Origin: Martinezella multihospitum
Lineage (GTDB): Bacteria; Pseudomonadota; Alphaproteobacteria; Rhizobiales; Rhizobiaceae
DNA: 64,000 nt
Assembly: GCF_900094585.1 (NCBI RefSeq)
Contig: NZ_FMAG01000004.1
Location: 62,001 to 126,000 of the forward strand
Reading direction: 5' to 3'
A program made the translations under genes and the position numbers. Positions 32,891 to 43,200 of this stretch are shown one piece after another. Below the pieces are notes generated by a model that did not search any database, was not told the DNA's origin, and saw nothing but the letters and a program-made list of their open reading frames with translations. Positions within the stretch are counted from its first letter, which is position 1. Each line of letters opens with the position of its first letter.

Positions 32891-33307
32891 TTGTCTGAAA
32901 TTCACTCCCAGCTGCTCAGTTGCACCCGCAATATCATTTGCTCCTTTGTCGCAAATAATTTCATCGAATGTGACAAGGTTCCCGATCTTATCCAAGGGGT
33001 CTACGGAAGCTTGGCAGGTGTCCTTGATGTTAGGGCTAGCATTGTAACTCCCGAGAGGCAAAAGCCCGCTGTTCCCATCGCGAGTTCGGTGGCTCCCGAT
33101 TACATCATATGCCTGGAGGACGGTCGAAAGTTCAAGTCGTTACGTCGTCATTTGCGCGTCAAATACAGCCTGACGCCCGATGAATATCGCACCAAATGGG
33201 GATTGCCCGACGACTACCCCATAATTGCGGAGAATTATGCTGCCGAACGCTCGAGGATAGCAAAGGAATTCCGTCCTGGCAGAGCATCTATTGTTCCGAC
33301 AAGATAA
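32891..33307 (+). CDS. MucR/Ros-family regulator, zinc ligands altered
   Basis: A 138-aa protein aligned along its length with rhizobial MucR/RosR: the N-terminal helix IICSFVANNFIECDKVPDLI, the linker PERQKPAVPIASSVAPDY and the DNA-binding region CLEDGRKFKSLRRHL followed by YSLTPDEYRTKWGLPDDYP. MucR-type proteins bind AT-rich DNA and control exopolysaccharide and motility genes. In the Ros zinc site C-x2-C...H-x3-H, only the first Cys and first His remain; the second Cys is Asp, as in several family members, and the second His is Lys (HLRVK). The only in-frame start after the stop at 32876-32878 is a TTG at 32891 with a poor ribosome site, so expression may be low. Probably a paralog, not the main mucR. 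Confidence 0.75.
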   Translation: MSEIHSQLLSCTRNIICSFVANNFIECDKVPDLIQGVYGSLAGVLDVRASIVTPERQKPAVPIASSVAPDYIICLEDGRKFKSLRRHLRVKYSLTPDEYRTKWGLPDDYPIIAENYAAERSRIAKEFRPGRASIVPTR

Positions 33308-33519
33308 GACTGGCGAATTAAGCCATCGTAACCAATGTGCGGGGGCACGAATAGGCAGGAAACTATACGCGACAGGCAATAAGTCTTCGTGATTGCCGCA
33401 CTAACTAAATGGAATTGTAAATTAAAATGAAATTATGGATATCGTTACGAGCATCACTAAAGAATAGATCATGCTCTTGAGCGATGTTTTCGTAAACGCC
33501 AACTTGTTGACTGAAAACC

Positions 33520-33816
33520 ATGTCAGATAGAACGCTACATTTAGTTCAAACCATGCAGGTCTATTTTGCGTTTAAGGACGAAATGAGGAGATTGAGGGAG
33601 CTCCTGGAGCAAGAGCGGCAAGCTTCCGGCGCAACGATCGCGGAATTCTACGACGCACGCAGGAATGCGCAATTTGCGATGGAGATTACCCGCTTCGTCG
33701 AATGCAGGAAGCAGATGGAGTATCGGCTGATAGAGGCGGAAAAAATAATCGAAGATCCGAATGCAGATTCAGATGTACTCACAAATACAAACTCAGAGAC
33801 CACATATATCTCGTGA
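33520..33816 (+). CDS. Hypothetical 98-aa charged helical protein
   Basis: The open frame from an ATG at 33520 encodes a Glu/Arg-rich helical protein (MQVYFAFKDEMRRLRELLEQ, ITRFVECRKQMEYRLIEAEK) with a Thr/Asn-rich tail. I know no family. No clear ribosome site is visible. It lies just upstream of the parE-like remnant on the same strand, where an antitoxin would be expected, but it shows no ParD, Phd or RHH features, so I do not call it one. Confidence 0.4.
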   Translation: MSDRTLHLVQTMQVYFAFKDEMRRLRELLEQERQASGATIAEFYDARRNAQFAMEITRFVECRKQMEYRLIEAEKIIEDPNADSDVLTNTNSETTYIS

Positions 33817-33853
33817 GGCAGACAAATGCCTTGAGGAAATGGAGCATCGGCAG

Positions 33854-33951
33854 GTGAAATATCTCAGCCATATTGCCGGGGCTGATCTCGGCAATTTGAA
33901 ATCGTTGATCAGGCTGACGTTCGGGTTCAAGTCGAAGAAGATGGTCATGTC
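33854..33951 (+). pseudogene. parE-like toxin, N-terminal fragment
   Basis: A GTG at 33854 with a GGAG site 10 bp upstream opens KYLSHIAGADLGNLKSLIRL followed by TFG, which follows the ParE N-terminal pattern (KY..LS..A..DL..I......TFG) with the same 14-residue spacing from DL to FG. The frame then runs into the left inverted repeat of the insertion element. The matching C-terminal half lies right of the element (35748-35924). The identification is from pattern recall and is tentative. Confidence 0.5.
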
Positions 33952-33988
33952 GTTTGGCACTTAAACGGGGTCCTCCTCACTTTCTGCG
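33952..33988 (+). repeat. Left inverted repeat of ISL3 element
   Basis: Begins GTTTGGCACTTAAACGGGG and continues through CCTCCTCACTTT. It matches the complement of the right end at 30 of 37 positions. Confidence 0.75.
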
Positions 33989-34039
33989 GTTAACAAATCG
34001 TTGGTAACTATGCCGCTATGGGCTGGCATGTGAACAAAA

Positions 34040-35722
34040 TCGAAATGGTCTCCCGGTCCGGGCATTAAGGTACAAAGCGTCGCGTCTAATGGCGAAGGTG
34101 ATTGGGTTGTGTCTGCGTGCGGACCATCCTCGGGCATATGCCCGGATTGCCGACATCAGAGCGGAAGTCGGCACGGTTGGTCGACCGCAGTCTCCAGGAC
34201 CTGCCGATTCAGGGCAATGAAGTGACGGTCAAGCTTCAGTTAAGCCGCGGGCGTTGCAGATATCGGCAGTGCAAACGGCAAACATTCACCGACCCGGTCC
34301 CGGGGATTGCCTCGCCTTACGCACGCAGGACCAGGAGGGTCGCCGAAATGGTCGGCCTGCTGGGTCACAGCACTGGCGGACGGCCCGGAGAGCACTTGAT
34401 GAGACGGCTTGGGATGCCGATCAGCGACGATACTATCCTGCGGCACTTGAAGCGAAATGCTTCACGGGTCGACGACGAACCCTCGGCACGGATCATCGGT
34501 ATCGATGATTGGAGTTGGAGGAAATCATGGCGCTACGGCACGATCATCGTTGATCTCGAACGCCGGAAGGTCATGGACATTCTCGAAGACTGGAGTGTGG
34601 CAAGCGTTGCACGATGGTTGAAACAGCACCCGGCTATCGAAGTCGTCAGCCGAGATCGATGCGGGCTTTACGCGCAGGCTGCTCGCGAAGGTGCCCCGAA
34701 AGCGTCGCAAGTGGCGGACCACTTTCATCTCATCCAAAATCTGCGTCTTGCTATTGAGGAACAGATGAGCCTCTCAGGCCGGGCACTGCTGCCAGACGAG
34801 GATATCGAGAAGGACTGTGACGATCGGAATTTGCGTGAGCAGGCGCCTGAAACGCCGTTGCGCAATCAGCTTCGCCAGGCACATCGGCAGTCCCGGAAGG
34901 AGGTATTCGAGACGGTGCACACCTTGAGCAAAGAAGGCTTGACCTGCTCGGACATCGCGCGTCGCACGGGATATGGCCGCCGCAGCATCGCGAAGTGGCT
35001 GACATTCGAAAGTCCACCAGATCGACGAAGGAGTGCGCTACGGCCGACCTCTCCTCTATACTTCGAAGCTTTTCGAGCCCAATGTTGGAAGGATGGCAAC
35101 CGCCGTGGGCGGCATTTGTTCCACGACATCAGGCGCCGCGGATATACCGACAGCTTTTCCAATCTCGAACGCCTCCTGGCAACATGGCGTCGCGCCGAGA
35201 GGCCGGAGCAGATTAAGGATGAGAGTGATACGGCGCCGGCTCGGATTGGGCCTGCCGACAGAACATATGACAATGCGCCTATACGTGACCCGCAAACCGG
35301 TCATCTGATCTCACCGGTTGTCGCGGCTGCTCTTTGCATAAAGCCGCGCGGCGCACTGACCAGCAATCAAGCGCGGAAAGCGGATGCGCTCAAACAGGGA
35401 TCATATACGTTTGCTGCTTTGCGCAGCTTCTCCATGCGATTTCGCGGACTATTTCGTGGCAGAGATTCGACGAAGCTCGAAGGATGGCATCGATGATGCC
35501 ATTGATTCCAGACTCACCTCCCTCGCCCGTTTCGCACGAGTCCTCCGCCGTGATATCGACGCCGTGCGCAACGCCATCGACTTGCCCTGGAGCAACGGTA
35601 AGGCGGAGGGTCAGATCAGCCGACTGAAGACGATCAAGCGTGCAATGTACGGCAGAGCGGGTTCGGAGCTTCTCAGAGCGCGGATGAGGCAAATTGATAT
35701 CGCGAAGCTCCACACAAAGTGA
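34040..35722 (+). pseudogene. ISL3 transposase, frameshifted
   Basis: The reading shifts at least twice. The N-terminal part is in the frame containing VSACGPSSGICPDCRHQSGS (zinc-finger-like CPDC of ISL3), moves one frame near 34175, and continues as RSLQDLPIQGNEVTVKLQ with the DDE-type core IIGIDDWSWRK and YGTIIVDLERRKV up to 35496. A single extra base near 35488 then separates the C-terminal part, which reads GIDDAIDSRLTSLARF and AIDLPWSNGKAEGQISRLK with the final catalytic Glu. No intact start is visible for the N-terminal frame. The enzyme is therefore inactive unless complemented by another copy. Confidence 0.85.
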
Positions 35723-35747
35723 GGAAGAACCCGGTTAAATGCAAAAC
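35711..35747 (-). repeat. Right inverted repeat of ISL3 element
   Basis: Reads on the minus strand GTTTTGCATTTAACCGGG and continues TTCTTCCTCACTTT; it overlaps the final codons of the transposase remnant. Confidence 0.75.
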
Positions 35748-35924
35748 CACAACCTGATCGCTGCCAACCCGCGAATGGCTCGTGAGCGGGAAGAGATTTC
35801 GCCGCCGGTCAGAATTCATCCTTTCAAAGCCCATCTTATTGTCTATCGGATTGAGGAGGATGGAGCAATTTTCGTGATCCGAATACGCTATGGACATGAA
35901 GATTGGGTCGGCGATTCCGTTTAG
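35748..35924 (+). pseudogene. parE-like toxin, C-terminal fragment
   Basis: The frame encodes LIAANPRMAREREEISPPVR then HLIVYRIEEDGAIFVIRIRY and GHEDW, the hallmark C-terminal half of RelE/ParE toxins (ANPRMGRE..., VYRIE.DG...V.RV.HGH.D). The N-terminal half is missing here; a likely partner fragment lies left of the insertion element at 33854-33951. No start codon of its own exists outside the inverted repeat. Confidence 0.75.
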
Positions 35925-36100
35925 GCCTCGCTGAGCGGACTAATAAGTATCGTTGTGTCAGCGGCATTAAAGCGTGGCTGTGACGTGTGTTAGACTCTCT
36001 GACATTGCCTAGATAGGCGTATCCTGTGGATTTCATTGCGCGGAGCGTAGTTCTAATCCCTTCAAGAGCATTCGTTTTCGAAGTCTGTTGGCATTGACGC

Positions 36101-37444
36101 TTATGTTGCGAGCCGAACGCAAGTGCCAATATTTGGTGTGGAGATTTCCAGGCGCATGCCATGAAGCCTGGCGATTGCGGCTACTAGGCTCAAGCCCAAT
36201 CCGTTGCCCGGGGAGTGACGGCTTCTCTCGGCTCGGTAAAAGCGCCGCAGCACGGCCTCGGCGTCTTCGGAGCGAATTCCAATGCCTGTATCCTCGACGG
36301 CCACGAACACTCCGCGCTCGGTGCCTTCGACGCGGACGGTTGCGCTCCCTCCCGGCGGTGTAAACTTGATCGCGTTGTCAATCAGATTGGCGATTGCTTC
36401 AAAGATCAGGCTCGGGTCGCCTGAGATGATCGCTGGCTGCTCCGTCCTCGACACATAGGCAAGAGTGACCGCGCACTCATCGGCTGCAGGCTCGAAGAAA
36501 TCGACGGCATCGCGTGCGATCTCCTTCAGATCGATATCGACGAAGCCTGATCTGCGCAGGCCATCCTCCACCTCCGAAATACGCAGAAGCGCGCCAAACG
36601 TCTTGAGAATGCCGCGTATCTCGTCGAGCGCTTCGTCGATATAGCCATGATATTCGTCAATATTGGTCGCGCGCCGGCGCGCGCGCTCCAGGCTGCCCAG
36701 AAGGCGGGTGAGCGGCGTACGCATATCGTGAGCGATATTATCGCAAACGCCCTTCACCTCCTGCATCAGGCGCTCGATTTCGTCGAGCATTTCATTGACC
36801 ACTTTGGCGAGACGATCGATGTCGCCACCGGCGCGGCCGGTCGGTAGTCGTTGTTTGAGGTCCCCCTTCATGATTTGTGCGGCCGCGTCAGATATGGCGT
36901 CGAGCCGACGAACCGCGCCGAAGCCGACGGCGATCGCGCCTGCAAGTCCGAGAATCGCTGTTGTCAATGACGCAAACAGCGTCGCATTTTCGAGACGCTC
37001 GCGAAATTCGCGTTGCTCATGCAGACTTTGCGCGACAAGGATGGAGCCGCCATCGGCACGCCGATGCAGCAACCCTCTGTAATGACCTTTTCTTGTCGCG
37101 CTGTGGTCGGCGAAATCGAAGGGAGTGTCGAAAATGGATCGTTCGGGATAGGCAAGCGGAATTCCGGCGACTAATTTGCCGTTCTGATCGAAAAGCGAAA
37201 AGGGGCGCTCAGTGTTCGTCAAATCCTGGCTTCGGGCGGATAGGCGTGAAACGATCGCGTCCGTGGGCAGGCTCTGAAGCGACTGCATTTCACGCCTCAG
37301 CCATTCGTCGCTTCTCTGGTCGAGAAAGCCCTGCATCTGCCAATCGACGAACAGAAACAGCGCGCTTGCCGCCGCGCCGAAGACGAGGAGGAAGGCAAGC
37401 GCCAATCGGAAACCGCTTGTCCTGAAAAGTTCAATTAGTCGCAT
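36101..37444 (-). CDS. Sensor histidine kinase, EnvZ/QseC-like
   Basis: A 447-aa inner-membrane kinase. Transmembrane segments are at about residues 12-32 (LALAFLLVFGAAASALFLFV) and near 165-185 (FASLTTAILGLAGAIAVGFG), framing a periplasmic sensor; a HAMP domain follows (RRLDAISDAAAQIMKGDLKQ), then the H-box VCDNIAHDMRTPLTRLLGSL, the N-box ANLIDNAIKFTPPGG and the G-boxes VEDTGIGI and GNGLGLSLVAAIARLHG. Its start overlaps the end of the upstream response regulator by 14 bp, so the pair is translationally coupled. An earlier in-frame ATG at 37453 is possible. The signal is unknown; the divergent RND efflux genes suggest toxic compounds or envelope damage. Confidence 0.93.
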   Translation of the reverse strand: MRLIELFRTSGFRLALAFLLVFGAAASALFLFVDWQMQGFLDQRSDEWLRREMQSLQSLPTDAIVSRLSARSQDLTNTERPFSLFDQNGKLVAGIPLAYPERSIFDTPFDFADHSATRKGHYRGLLHRRADGGSILVAQSLHEQREFRERLENATLFASLTTAILGLAGAIAVGFGAVRRLDAISDAAAQIMKGDLKQRLPTGRAGGDIDRLAKVVNEMLDEIERLMQEVKGVCDNIAHDMRTPLTRLLGSLERARRRATNIDEYHGYIDEALDEIRGILKTFGALLRISEVEDGLRRSGFVDIDLKEIARDAVDFFEPAADECAVTLAYVSRTEQPAIISGDPSLIFEAIANLIDNAIKFTPPGGSATVRVEGTERGVFVAVEDTGIGIRSEDAEAVLRRFYRAERSRHSPGNGLGLSLVAAIARLHGMRLEISTPNIGTCVRLAT

Positions 37445-38114
37445 CGAGAACATAGCCTGAGCCACGAAGCGTTCGAATCAAGGGCGTAAGGCCAGGCAGA
37501 TCCAGCTTCTTGCGAAGTTTACTGATATGGACATCGATGACATTGGTCGCTTCGCCATAGCGATAGTGCCACACTTCTTCAAACATCATCGTACGTGTAA
37601 CGATTTGGCCTGAATGCCGGGCGAGATATTCAAGCAATTGATACTCCCGCGGCAGAAGATCGATAATGTTGCCGGCCCGGCTGGCGGTATGTGTCAGAAG
37701 ATTGATTTCAAGATCGGCGACCTTCAGAACCGTCTCCTGAGTCGTATTGGTTCGGCGGCGCATGAGGACATCCAGCCGCGCCGTCAATTCGAGCGCTTCA
37801 AACGGCTTTGTCAGATAGTCGTCGCCGCCTGCCTTGAGGCCGCGTACCCTCTCGTCAACCGCTGAAAGCGCGCTCAAAATCAGAACCGGGGTCTGCACCG
37901 AAGCTGCCCGTAAAGCAGCCAGCAATCCGAGCCCGTCGAGGGTGCCGGGGAGCATGCGATCCAGCACGATGGCGTCAAATGTGCCGGAAATCGCCTTGAC
38001 CAGCCCGTCCCGGCCATCGGCCGATTGTGTTACGGCACAGCCGTGGTCCACAAGTGCCGCCTCGATTTCCGACGCCGTCCCCAGGTCGTCCTCGACCACG
38101 AGTATCTTCGACAC
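37431..38114 (-). CDS. OmpR/PhoB-type response regulator
   Basis: A 227-aa regulator: receiver domain with ILVVEDDLGTASEIE, the phospho-acceptor in FDAIVLDRMLPGTLDG and GGDDYLTKPFEALEL; winged-helix output with LLPREYQLLEYLARHSGQIV and NVIDVHISKLRKKLD. The GTG at 38114 with a GGAGGAAAT site is the start; the frame runs far upstream without a domain. It partners the kinase at 36101-37444. It is head to head with another OmpR regulator (38250), 135 bp apart, so both may bind the shared spacer. Confidence 0.93.
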   Translation of the reverse strand: MSKILVVEDDLGTASEIEAALVDHGCAVTQSADGRDGLVKAISGTFDAIVLDRMLPGTLDGLGLLAALRAASVQTPVLILSALSAVDERVRGLKAGGDDYLTKPFEALELTARLDVLMRRRTNTTQETVLKVADLEINLLTHTASRAGNIIDLLPREYQLLEYLARHSGQIVTRTMMFEEVWHYRYGEATNVIDVHISKLRKKLDLPGLTPLIRTLRGSGYVLDATN

Positions 38115-38249
38115 ATTTCCTCCAAGAATGCTGACTAGTTTCCGCGCATTATCTAGATAATCAATGTTGAATATTCGTTCGCCTGAACATGAAATCAATT
38201 TCATCTTCGCGAGCGCTTGGAACGACGTGCTGTCTTCAACGAGGATTGA

Positions 38250-38921
38250 ATGCGCTTGCTGGTAGTTGAAGATGATGACCGAAGTGCGGCCTATCTGAAG
38301 CGCGGCCTCTCCGAATCCGGGCATGTCGTAGATGTCGCAGGCGATGGTGAACTCGGCCTCGTACTTGCAATGGAGCTGATTTACGACGGCCTGGTGGTAG
38401 ATCGGCTTCTGCCCAAGCTTGACGGCATCGAGCTCGTCAGGCGCCTTCGCGAGATGAAGGTCAATGTGCCGGTGATCATGGTGAGCGCGCTGGCGAGCTC
38501 AATGGATCGTGTGGAGGGATTGCGTGCCGGCTGCGACGACTACCTCGCCAAGCCCTTCTTCTTCTCCGAACTCCTTGCCCGCATCGAAGCCATTACGAAG
38601 CACTTCGTAACGGAGGGCTGCGAGAACACGCTGGTCGTCGGCGATTTGTCGCTCGATCTTCGGCGGCGAATTGCGCGCAGGAAGGAACGCATCATTGATC
38701 TGCAGTTCAGGGAATTCCTCCTTCTGCAGGCTCTTATGCGCAACGCAGGTTCCGTCGTAACCCGTGCGATGCTGCTTGAGGCGGCGTGGGACTACGACTT
38801 CGATCCCCGCGGCAATATCGTCGACATGCATGTCCACCGTTTACGCAAGAAGATCGACATGGGCGCAACGACAAGCATGATTATCACGGTTCCAGGCGCC
38901 GGGTATCTCATCAAGCCATAA
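38250..38921 (+). CDS. Orphan OmpR-type response regulator upstream of RND efflux genes
   Basis: A 223-aa regulator, MRLLVVEDDDRSAAYLKRGL at the N-terminus, acceptor in YDGLVVDRLLPKLDG, and CDDYLAKPFFFSELLARIEA; the winged helix has LQFREFLLLQALMRNAGSVV and NIVDMHVHRLRKKIDMG. It resembles CzcR/CopR-type heavy-metal regulators in the receiver. No kinase follows it; the kinase at 36101-37444 across the divergent spacer is the obvious candidate for cross-talk. The membrane fusion gene starts 136 bp downstream. Confidence 0.92.
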   Translation: MRLLVVEDDDRSAAYLKRGLSESGHVVDVAGDGELGLVLAMELIYDGLVVDRLLPKLDGIELVRRLREMKVNVPVIMVSALASSMDRVEGLRAGCDDYLAKPFFFSELLARIEAITKHFVTEGCENTLVVGDLSLDLRRRIARRKERIIDLQFREFLLLQALMRNAGSVVTRAMLLEAAWDYDFDPRGNIVDMHVHRLRKKIDMGATTSMIITVPGAGYLIKP

Positions 38922-39057
38922 TCCGCAGCTTCGGCGTAACATAAAAAATTTTTCATCCTGGCGCGAATTACCAGCCATTTGCGATCCGTCACATTTCTAA
39001 GCATCGCGTGACGGGTCTCCGTGTCCCTGCGCAATTAACGCTTTATGGAGTTTTGCA

Positions 39058-40260
39058 GTGGATCGTTCCCGTGCAGGGTCAAACAGTTCAGCTAGGCCAT
39101 TTTATCTTCTGGGGATAGGCGCTTTGGCTGTAGCCGGAGCAGTAGCCGGGTATCTCGTCTATTGGCCGGGGGCCGGTCTTAGCAAAACCAAAGCATCGGC
39201 ATCCGAACGCGCGCCGGTCCCGGTGCAGACCGCGACGGCAGCAATAAAAGATCTGCCTGTCGTGCGCAGTGGTCTCGGTGTGGTTTCCTCGTTGACCGCT
39301 GTAGATGTGAAGGTTCGCGTCGACGGCCAGCTCCAGCATATCGCCTTCGCCGAAGGACAGGATGTCAAGGCTGGAGATGTCCTTGCGACGATCGACCCAC
39401 GTCCCTACGCGGCAGCCGTGGCACAGGCACAGGCGGACTACGACAAGGAACTGGCTCAGCTTGAGCAGGCCAGGATCGACGATGCCCGGGCACAGAAGCT
39501 CACGACCACGGGCAGCGGCACGACACAGGCGGCCCAGACAGCGGCCGCGCAAGTCAAGGTCATGGACGCCACGGCCGCATCCGGAAAGGCGGCGCTCGAT
39601 ACTGCGAAACTCAATCTGGAGTTCGCAACCATCACGGCGCCGATCGCCGGCAGAGTAGGCCTGCGCCAGCAGCAGGAGGGAGGTATCCTGCGTACAACCG
39701 ATGCGACGGGCGTTGTGACCGTCACGCAGATGCGCCCCATCGCCGTCGAATTCACGCTGACACAGGATGATCTTCCCGATCTGGTTGCGGGACAGGCAAA
39801 GGGCCAACTGACCGTCTCGGCATATAGTCGCGACGGTGCCAAGCATCTGGCCGACGGAAAACTAAGCGCGATAGACAGCCAGGTGGATTCATCCACCGGC
39901 ATGGTGAAGCTGAAGGCTGTGTTTGCAAACGACGAGCTGTCACTTTGGCCCGGAGAGTTGGTGACGGCAAACATAACGCTGCGCACCGATCCGAATTCGA
40001 CGGTCGTGCCATCATCGGCGATACAGAACGGGCAGACAGGTCCGTATGTCTTCGTCGTAAAGCCGGGCAACAAGGTTTCCGCCGCCTCGGTGACCACCGG
40101 CATTGCTTACTCGGGCCTCACCGCAGTCACGCAAGGCGTCTCCAGCGGCGAGATTGTCGTCACCTCCGGTCAGTCCCGGCTTGCCGATGGAACCGTTATC
40201 TCCACGCAAGGCCCTGACGGTAAGAAGCTGGCCGTCGCCGGCGAGGGGGCAGTCCAATGA
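39058..40260 (+). CDS. RND efflux membrane fusion protein, MdtA-like
   Basis: A 400-aa periplasmic adaptor with an N-terminal membrane anchor (YLLGIGALAVAGAVAGYLVY). The lipoyl halves are at VRVDGQLQHIAFAEGQDVKA and ITAPIAGRVGLRQQQEGG, with an Ala/Gln-rich helical hairpin between them, and a beta-barrel and membrane-proximal domain follow (PSSAIQNGQTGPYVFVVK). It starts at a GTG with a GGAG site. It couples to the transporter gene by a 4-bp overlap. The adaptor links the inner-membrane pump to an outer-membrane channel that is not encoded nearby. Confidence 0.93.
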   Translation: MDRSRAGSNSSARPFYLLGIGALAVAGAVAGYLVYWPGAGLSKTKASASERAPVPVQTATAAIKDLPVVRSGLGVVSSLTAVDVKVRVDGQLQHIAFAEGQDVKAGDVLATIDPRPYAAAVAQAQADYDKELAQLEQARIDDARAQKLTTTGSGTTQAAQTAAAQVKVMDATAASGKAALDTAKLNLEFATITAPIAGRVGLRQQQEGGILRTTDATGVVTVTQMRPIAVEFTLTQDDLPDLVAGQAKGQLTVSAYSRDGAKHLADGKLSAIDSQVDSSTGMVKLKAVFANDELSLWPGELVTANITLRTDPNSTVVPSSAIQNGQTGPYVFVVKPGNKVSAASVTTGIAYSGLTAVTQGVSSGEIVVTSGQSRLADGTVISTQGPDGKKLAVAGEGAVQ

Positions 40261-43200
40261 ACCTTTCACAAATCTTCATCCAGCGTAGGGTCGGAACCTG
40301 CCTCCTGGCTGCCGGACTTTTGATCGTCGGCTCTATCGCCTATGGCTTGTTGCCTATCGCATCGCTGCCCCAGGTCGATTTTCCCACGATCCAGATTTCA
40401 AGCTCTCTTCCCGGCGCAAGCGCCGAAACAATGGCGACATCGGTTGCCACACCGCTGGAAAATCAACTTTCGACGATCTCGGGCGTATCCCAGATGACGT
40501 CGACGAGTTCGTCCGGGCGAACCTCGATTGCGCTGCAATTCGATCTCAACAGGGATATCAATGCCGCCGCGCAGGACGTTCAGGCCGCGATCAGCGCCGC
40601 CAGCGGTCAATTGCCCAAGGATCTGCCGGCCGCGCCCGATTTCCACAAGAGCAATCCGGCGGAAGCGACGATCCTGACGCTGGCGCTCACATCCGACCGC
40701 ATTCCCACGACCGAACTCGATCATTATGCGGAAGACATCATCGCACAGCAGGTTTCGCAGATGAACGGTGTGGGCCTGGTGGATTACCATGGGCCCCAGC
40801 GGCCGGCGATCCGCATCCAGCTCGATCCGGACAAGGTTGCGGCGCGAGGGCTGACGCTGGAGGATATTCGAAGCGCCGTCGGCCTTCAGACCGTCAATCA
40901 GCCCAAGGGGCAGCTGGCCGGCAATGGACGGACCATCGTTCTCGATGCGACCGACCAGATCATGGACGTTCCGGCATTTCGTTCGATGGTGATCGCCTAT
41001 AAGAACGGTTCGCCCATTCGCGCAGAAGATCTCGGGACGGTAGTGTCGGCTCCGGAGGACGTCAACCAGGCGGCCTGGCTGCAGGATACGCGGTCGGTGA
41101 TGCTGGATGTCCATAAAATGGCCGGTTCAAACGTGCTTGATACCATTCAGGGCATCAAGGCGAAGCTGCCACAAATGGAGGCAGGGCTGCCGGCCGGCAT
41201 CAAGCTGTCGGTTGTCGCCGACAGGTCGGGCATGATCCAGGCCTCGGTCGACGACGTCAAGGTGACGATCCTCATCACCATCGGCCTTGTCGTACTGGTG
41301 ATCTTCAGTTTTCTGCGAAATCTGTGGGCGACGATCATTCCGGCGGCAACCATTCCGCTGTCCTTGATCGGTACTTTTGCCGTCATGTACATCGCCGGCT
41401 ACAGCCTCGATAATCTCTCGCTCATGGGATTGACCATCGCCGTCGGATTTGTCGTCGATGACGCCATCGTGGTCATCGAAAATGTGATGCGACATGTCGA
41501 AGAGGGAAAGTCCACTATCGAGGCCGCTGTCGAGGGATCGCGAGAGGTGGGCTTTACCATCGTTTCGATGACTGTCTCCCTGGTTGCCGTTTTCATTCCC
41601 ATCCTGCTGATGAGCGGGATTGTCGGTCGCCTTTTCCGTGAGTTTGCCGTTACGATCAGCGTGGCGATCATGATATCGGGGCTCGTTTCGCTGACGGTCA
41701 CCCCGATGATGTGCGCCTGGTTGATCAAGCATGATCACGACAAGCCGCACGGTGCGCTCTTCCGCTGGTCGGAGACGTTTTTCGAAAAATGCACGGCGGG
41801 GTATGGAAGAGCACTCGACGTCGTCCTTCGCAGCCGCATCATAGTCCTTATCGTTGCGGTCGCCACAATGGCGGTGACGGGCTGGCTTTACGTTTCCATC
41901 CAGAAGGGCTTCATCCCGCAACAGGATACGGGATGGGTTCAAGGGCAGGCGCAGGCGGCAACCGACATATCCTTTGCGGACATGTCGACGAAGATGCAGG
42001 AACTCGCGCACATCGTCATGGTCGACCCGGCCGTCGACAATGTTGCCTACTGGATCAACCCCAGTCCGTCGGCCAGCGTCGGCCAGCTTCAGATCAATCT
42101 GAAGCCGATCGGCACGCGAAGCCCGGCATCGGCAGTGCTGGCTCGTCTGCGAACTGCGACGGCGGGTTTGGAGGGGCTGACGGTCGGTCTGCAGGTTCGC
42201 CAGGATGTCCAGATCGGTGGACGGTCTTCCGCGTCGCAGTATCAATACACGCTTCAAGACCCAGATACGGCGGAGCTCGACAAATGGGCGGCGGCGATGA
42301 CCAAGGTTTTGAAGGGCCTTCCTGAGTTGCAGGACGTGATTTCCGACAAGCAGAAGGCTGCGACCAGCCTCACGCTCGACATCGATCGTTTGACGGCATC
42401 CAGGCTCGGTGTCAGCGTTTCCCAGATCGATCAAACGCTTTACGATGCTTTCGGGCAGCGACAGATCGCTACGATGTACACGCAGGTCAGCCAGTACCAC
42501 GTCGTGATGGAGCTTGCGCCGCAGTTCGCGCTGTCACCCGAGGCGCTGTCGCACCTTTACGTCAAGTCTTCCACCACCGGTAAGCTTGTTCCACTCAGCG
42601 TACTCGGATCGCTGAAGACAGGCGTTCTGCCGGTCTCCATAAATCACCAGGGGTCTATCCCGGCAACGACGATCTCCTTCAACCTGAGGCCGGGCAACGC
42701 CCTCAGCGACGCGGTGACGGCCATCAAGGCAGCGGAGACGAGCGCGGGCATGCCGGCCACCGTCATCGGCACCTTCCAAGGGACGGCGCAGGCATTCCAG
42801 GATTCGCTGCGAAGCCAGCCCTGGCTCATTCTGGCCGCCATCGTCGCGGTCTATATCGTGCTGGGTGTTCTCTATGAAAGCGCCGTTCATCCGCTGACGA
42901 TCATCTCCACGCTGCCATCTGCGGGACTTGGAGCCTTGCTGGCCCTGAAATTGGCCAACCTGGACCTATCCATCATGGGGATGATCGGCATCATTCTTTT
43001 GATCGGCATCGTCAAGAAGAATGCGATCATGATGATCGACTTTGCTCTTGTTGCCGAACGAACGCAGAAGCTGGCGCCGCAAGATGCGATACGACAGGCC
43101 TGTATGCTGCGGTTCCGGCCCATCATGATGACGACGCTTGCTGCATTGTTCGGGGCGGTTCCACTGGCATTGGGAACCGGGCCTGGATCCGAATTGCGCG

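Larger units (their letters stand above)
33952..35747 (+). mobile_element. ISL3-family insertion sequence, degenerate
   Basis: The element is bounded by imperfect 37-bp inverted repeats (33952-33988 and 35711-35747; 30 of 37 positions match) and is about 1.8 kb long. It carries one transposase gene of the ISL3 type with frameshifts. I could not see the 8-bp target duplication that ISL3 elements normally make, so it is either old or its ends have shifted. It separates two halves of a parE-like gene. Confidence 0.8.

Noticed and set aside
33520..33816. Antitoxin for the parE-like toxin
   Set aside because: The position fits but there is no ParD, Phd or ribbon-helix-helix pattern, so only a hypothetical protein is recorded.
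41127..42500. 457-codon frame opposite the RND transporter
   Set aside because: Asp/Arg/His-rich shadow composition; the transporter is certain.
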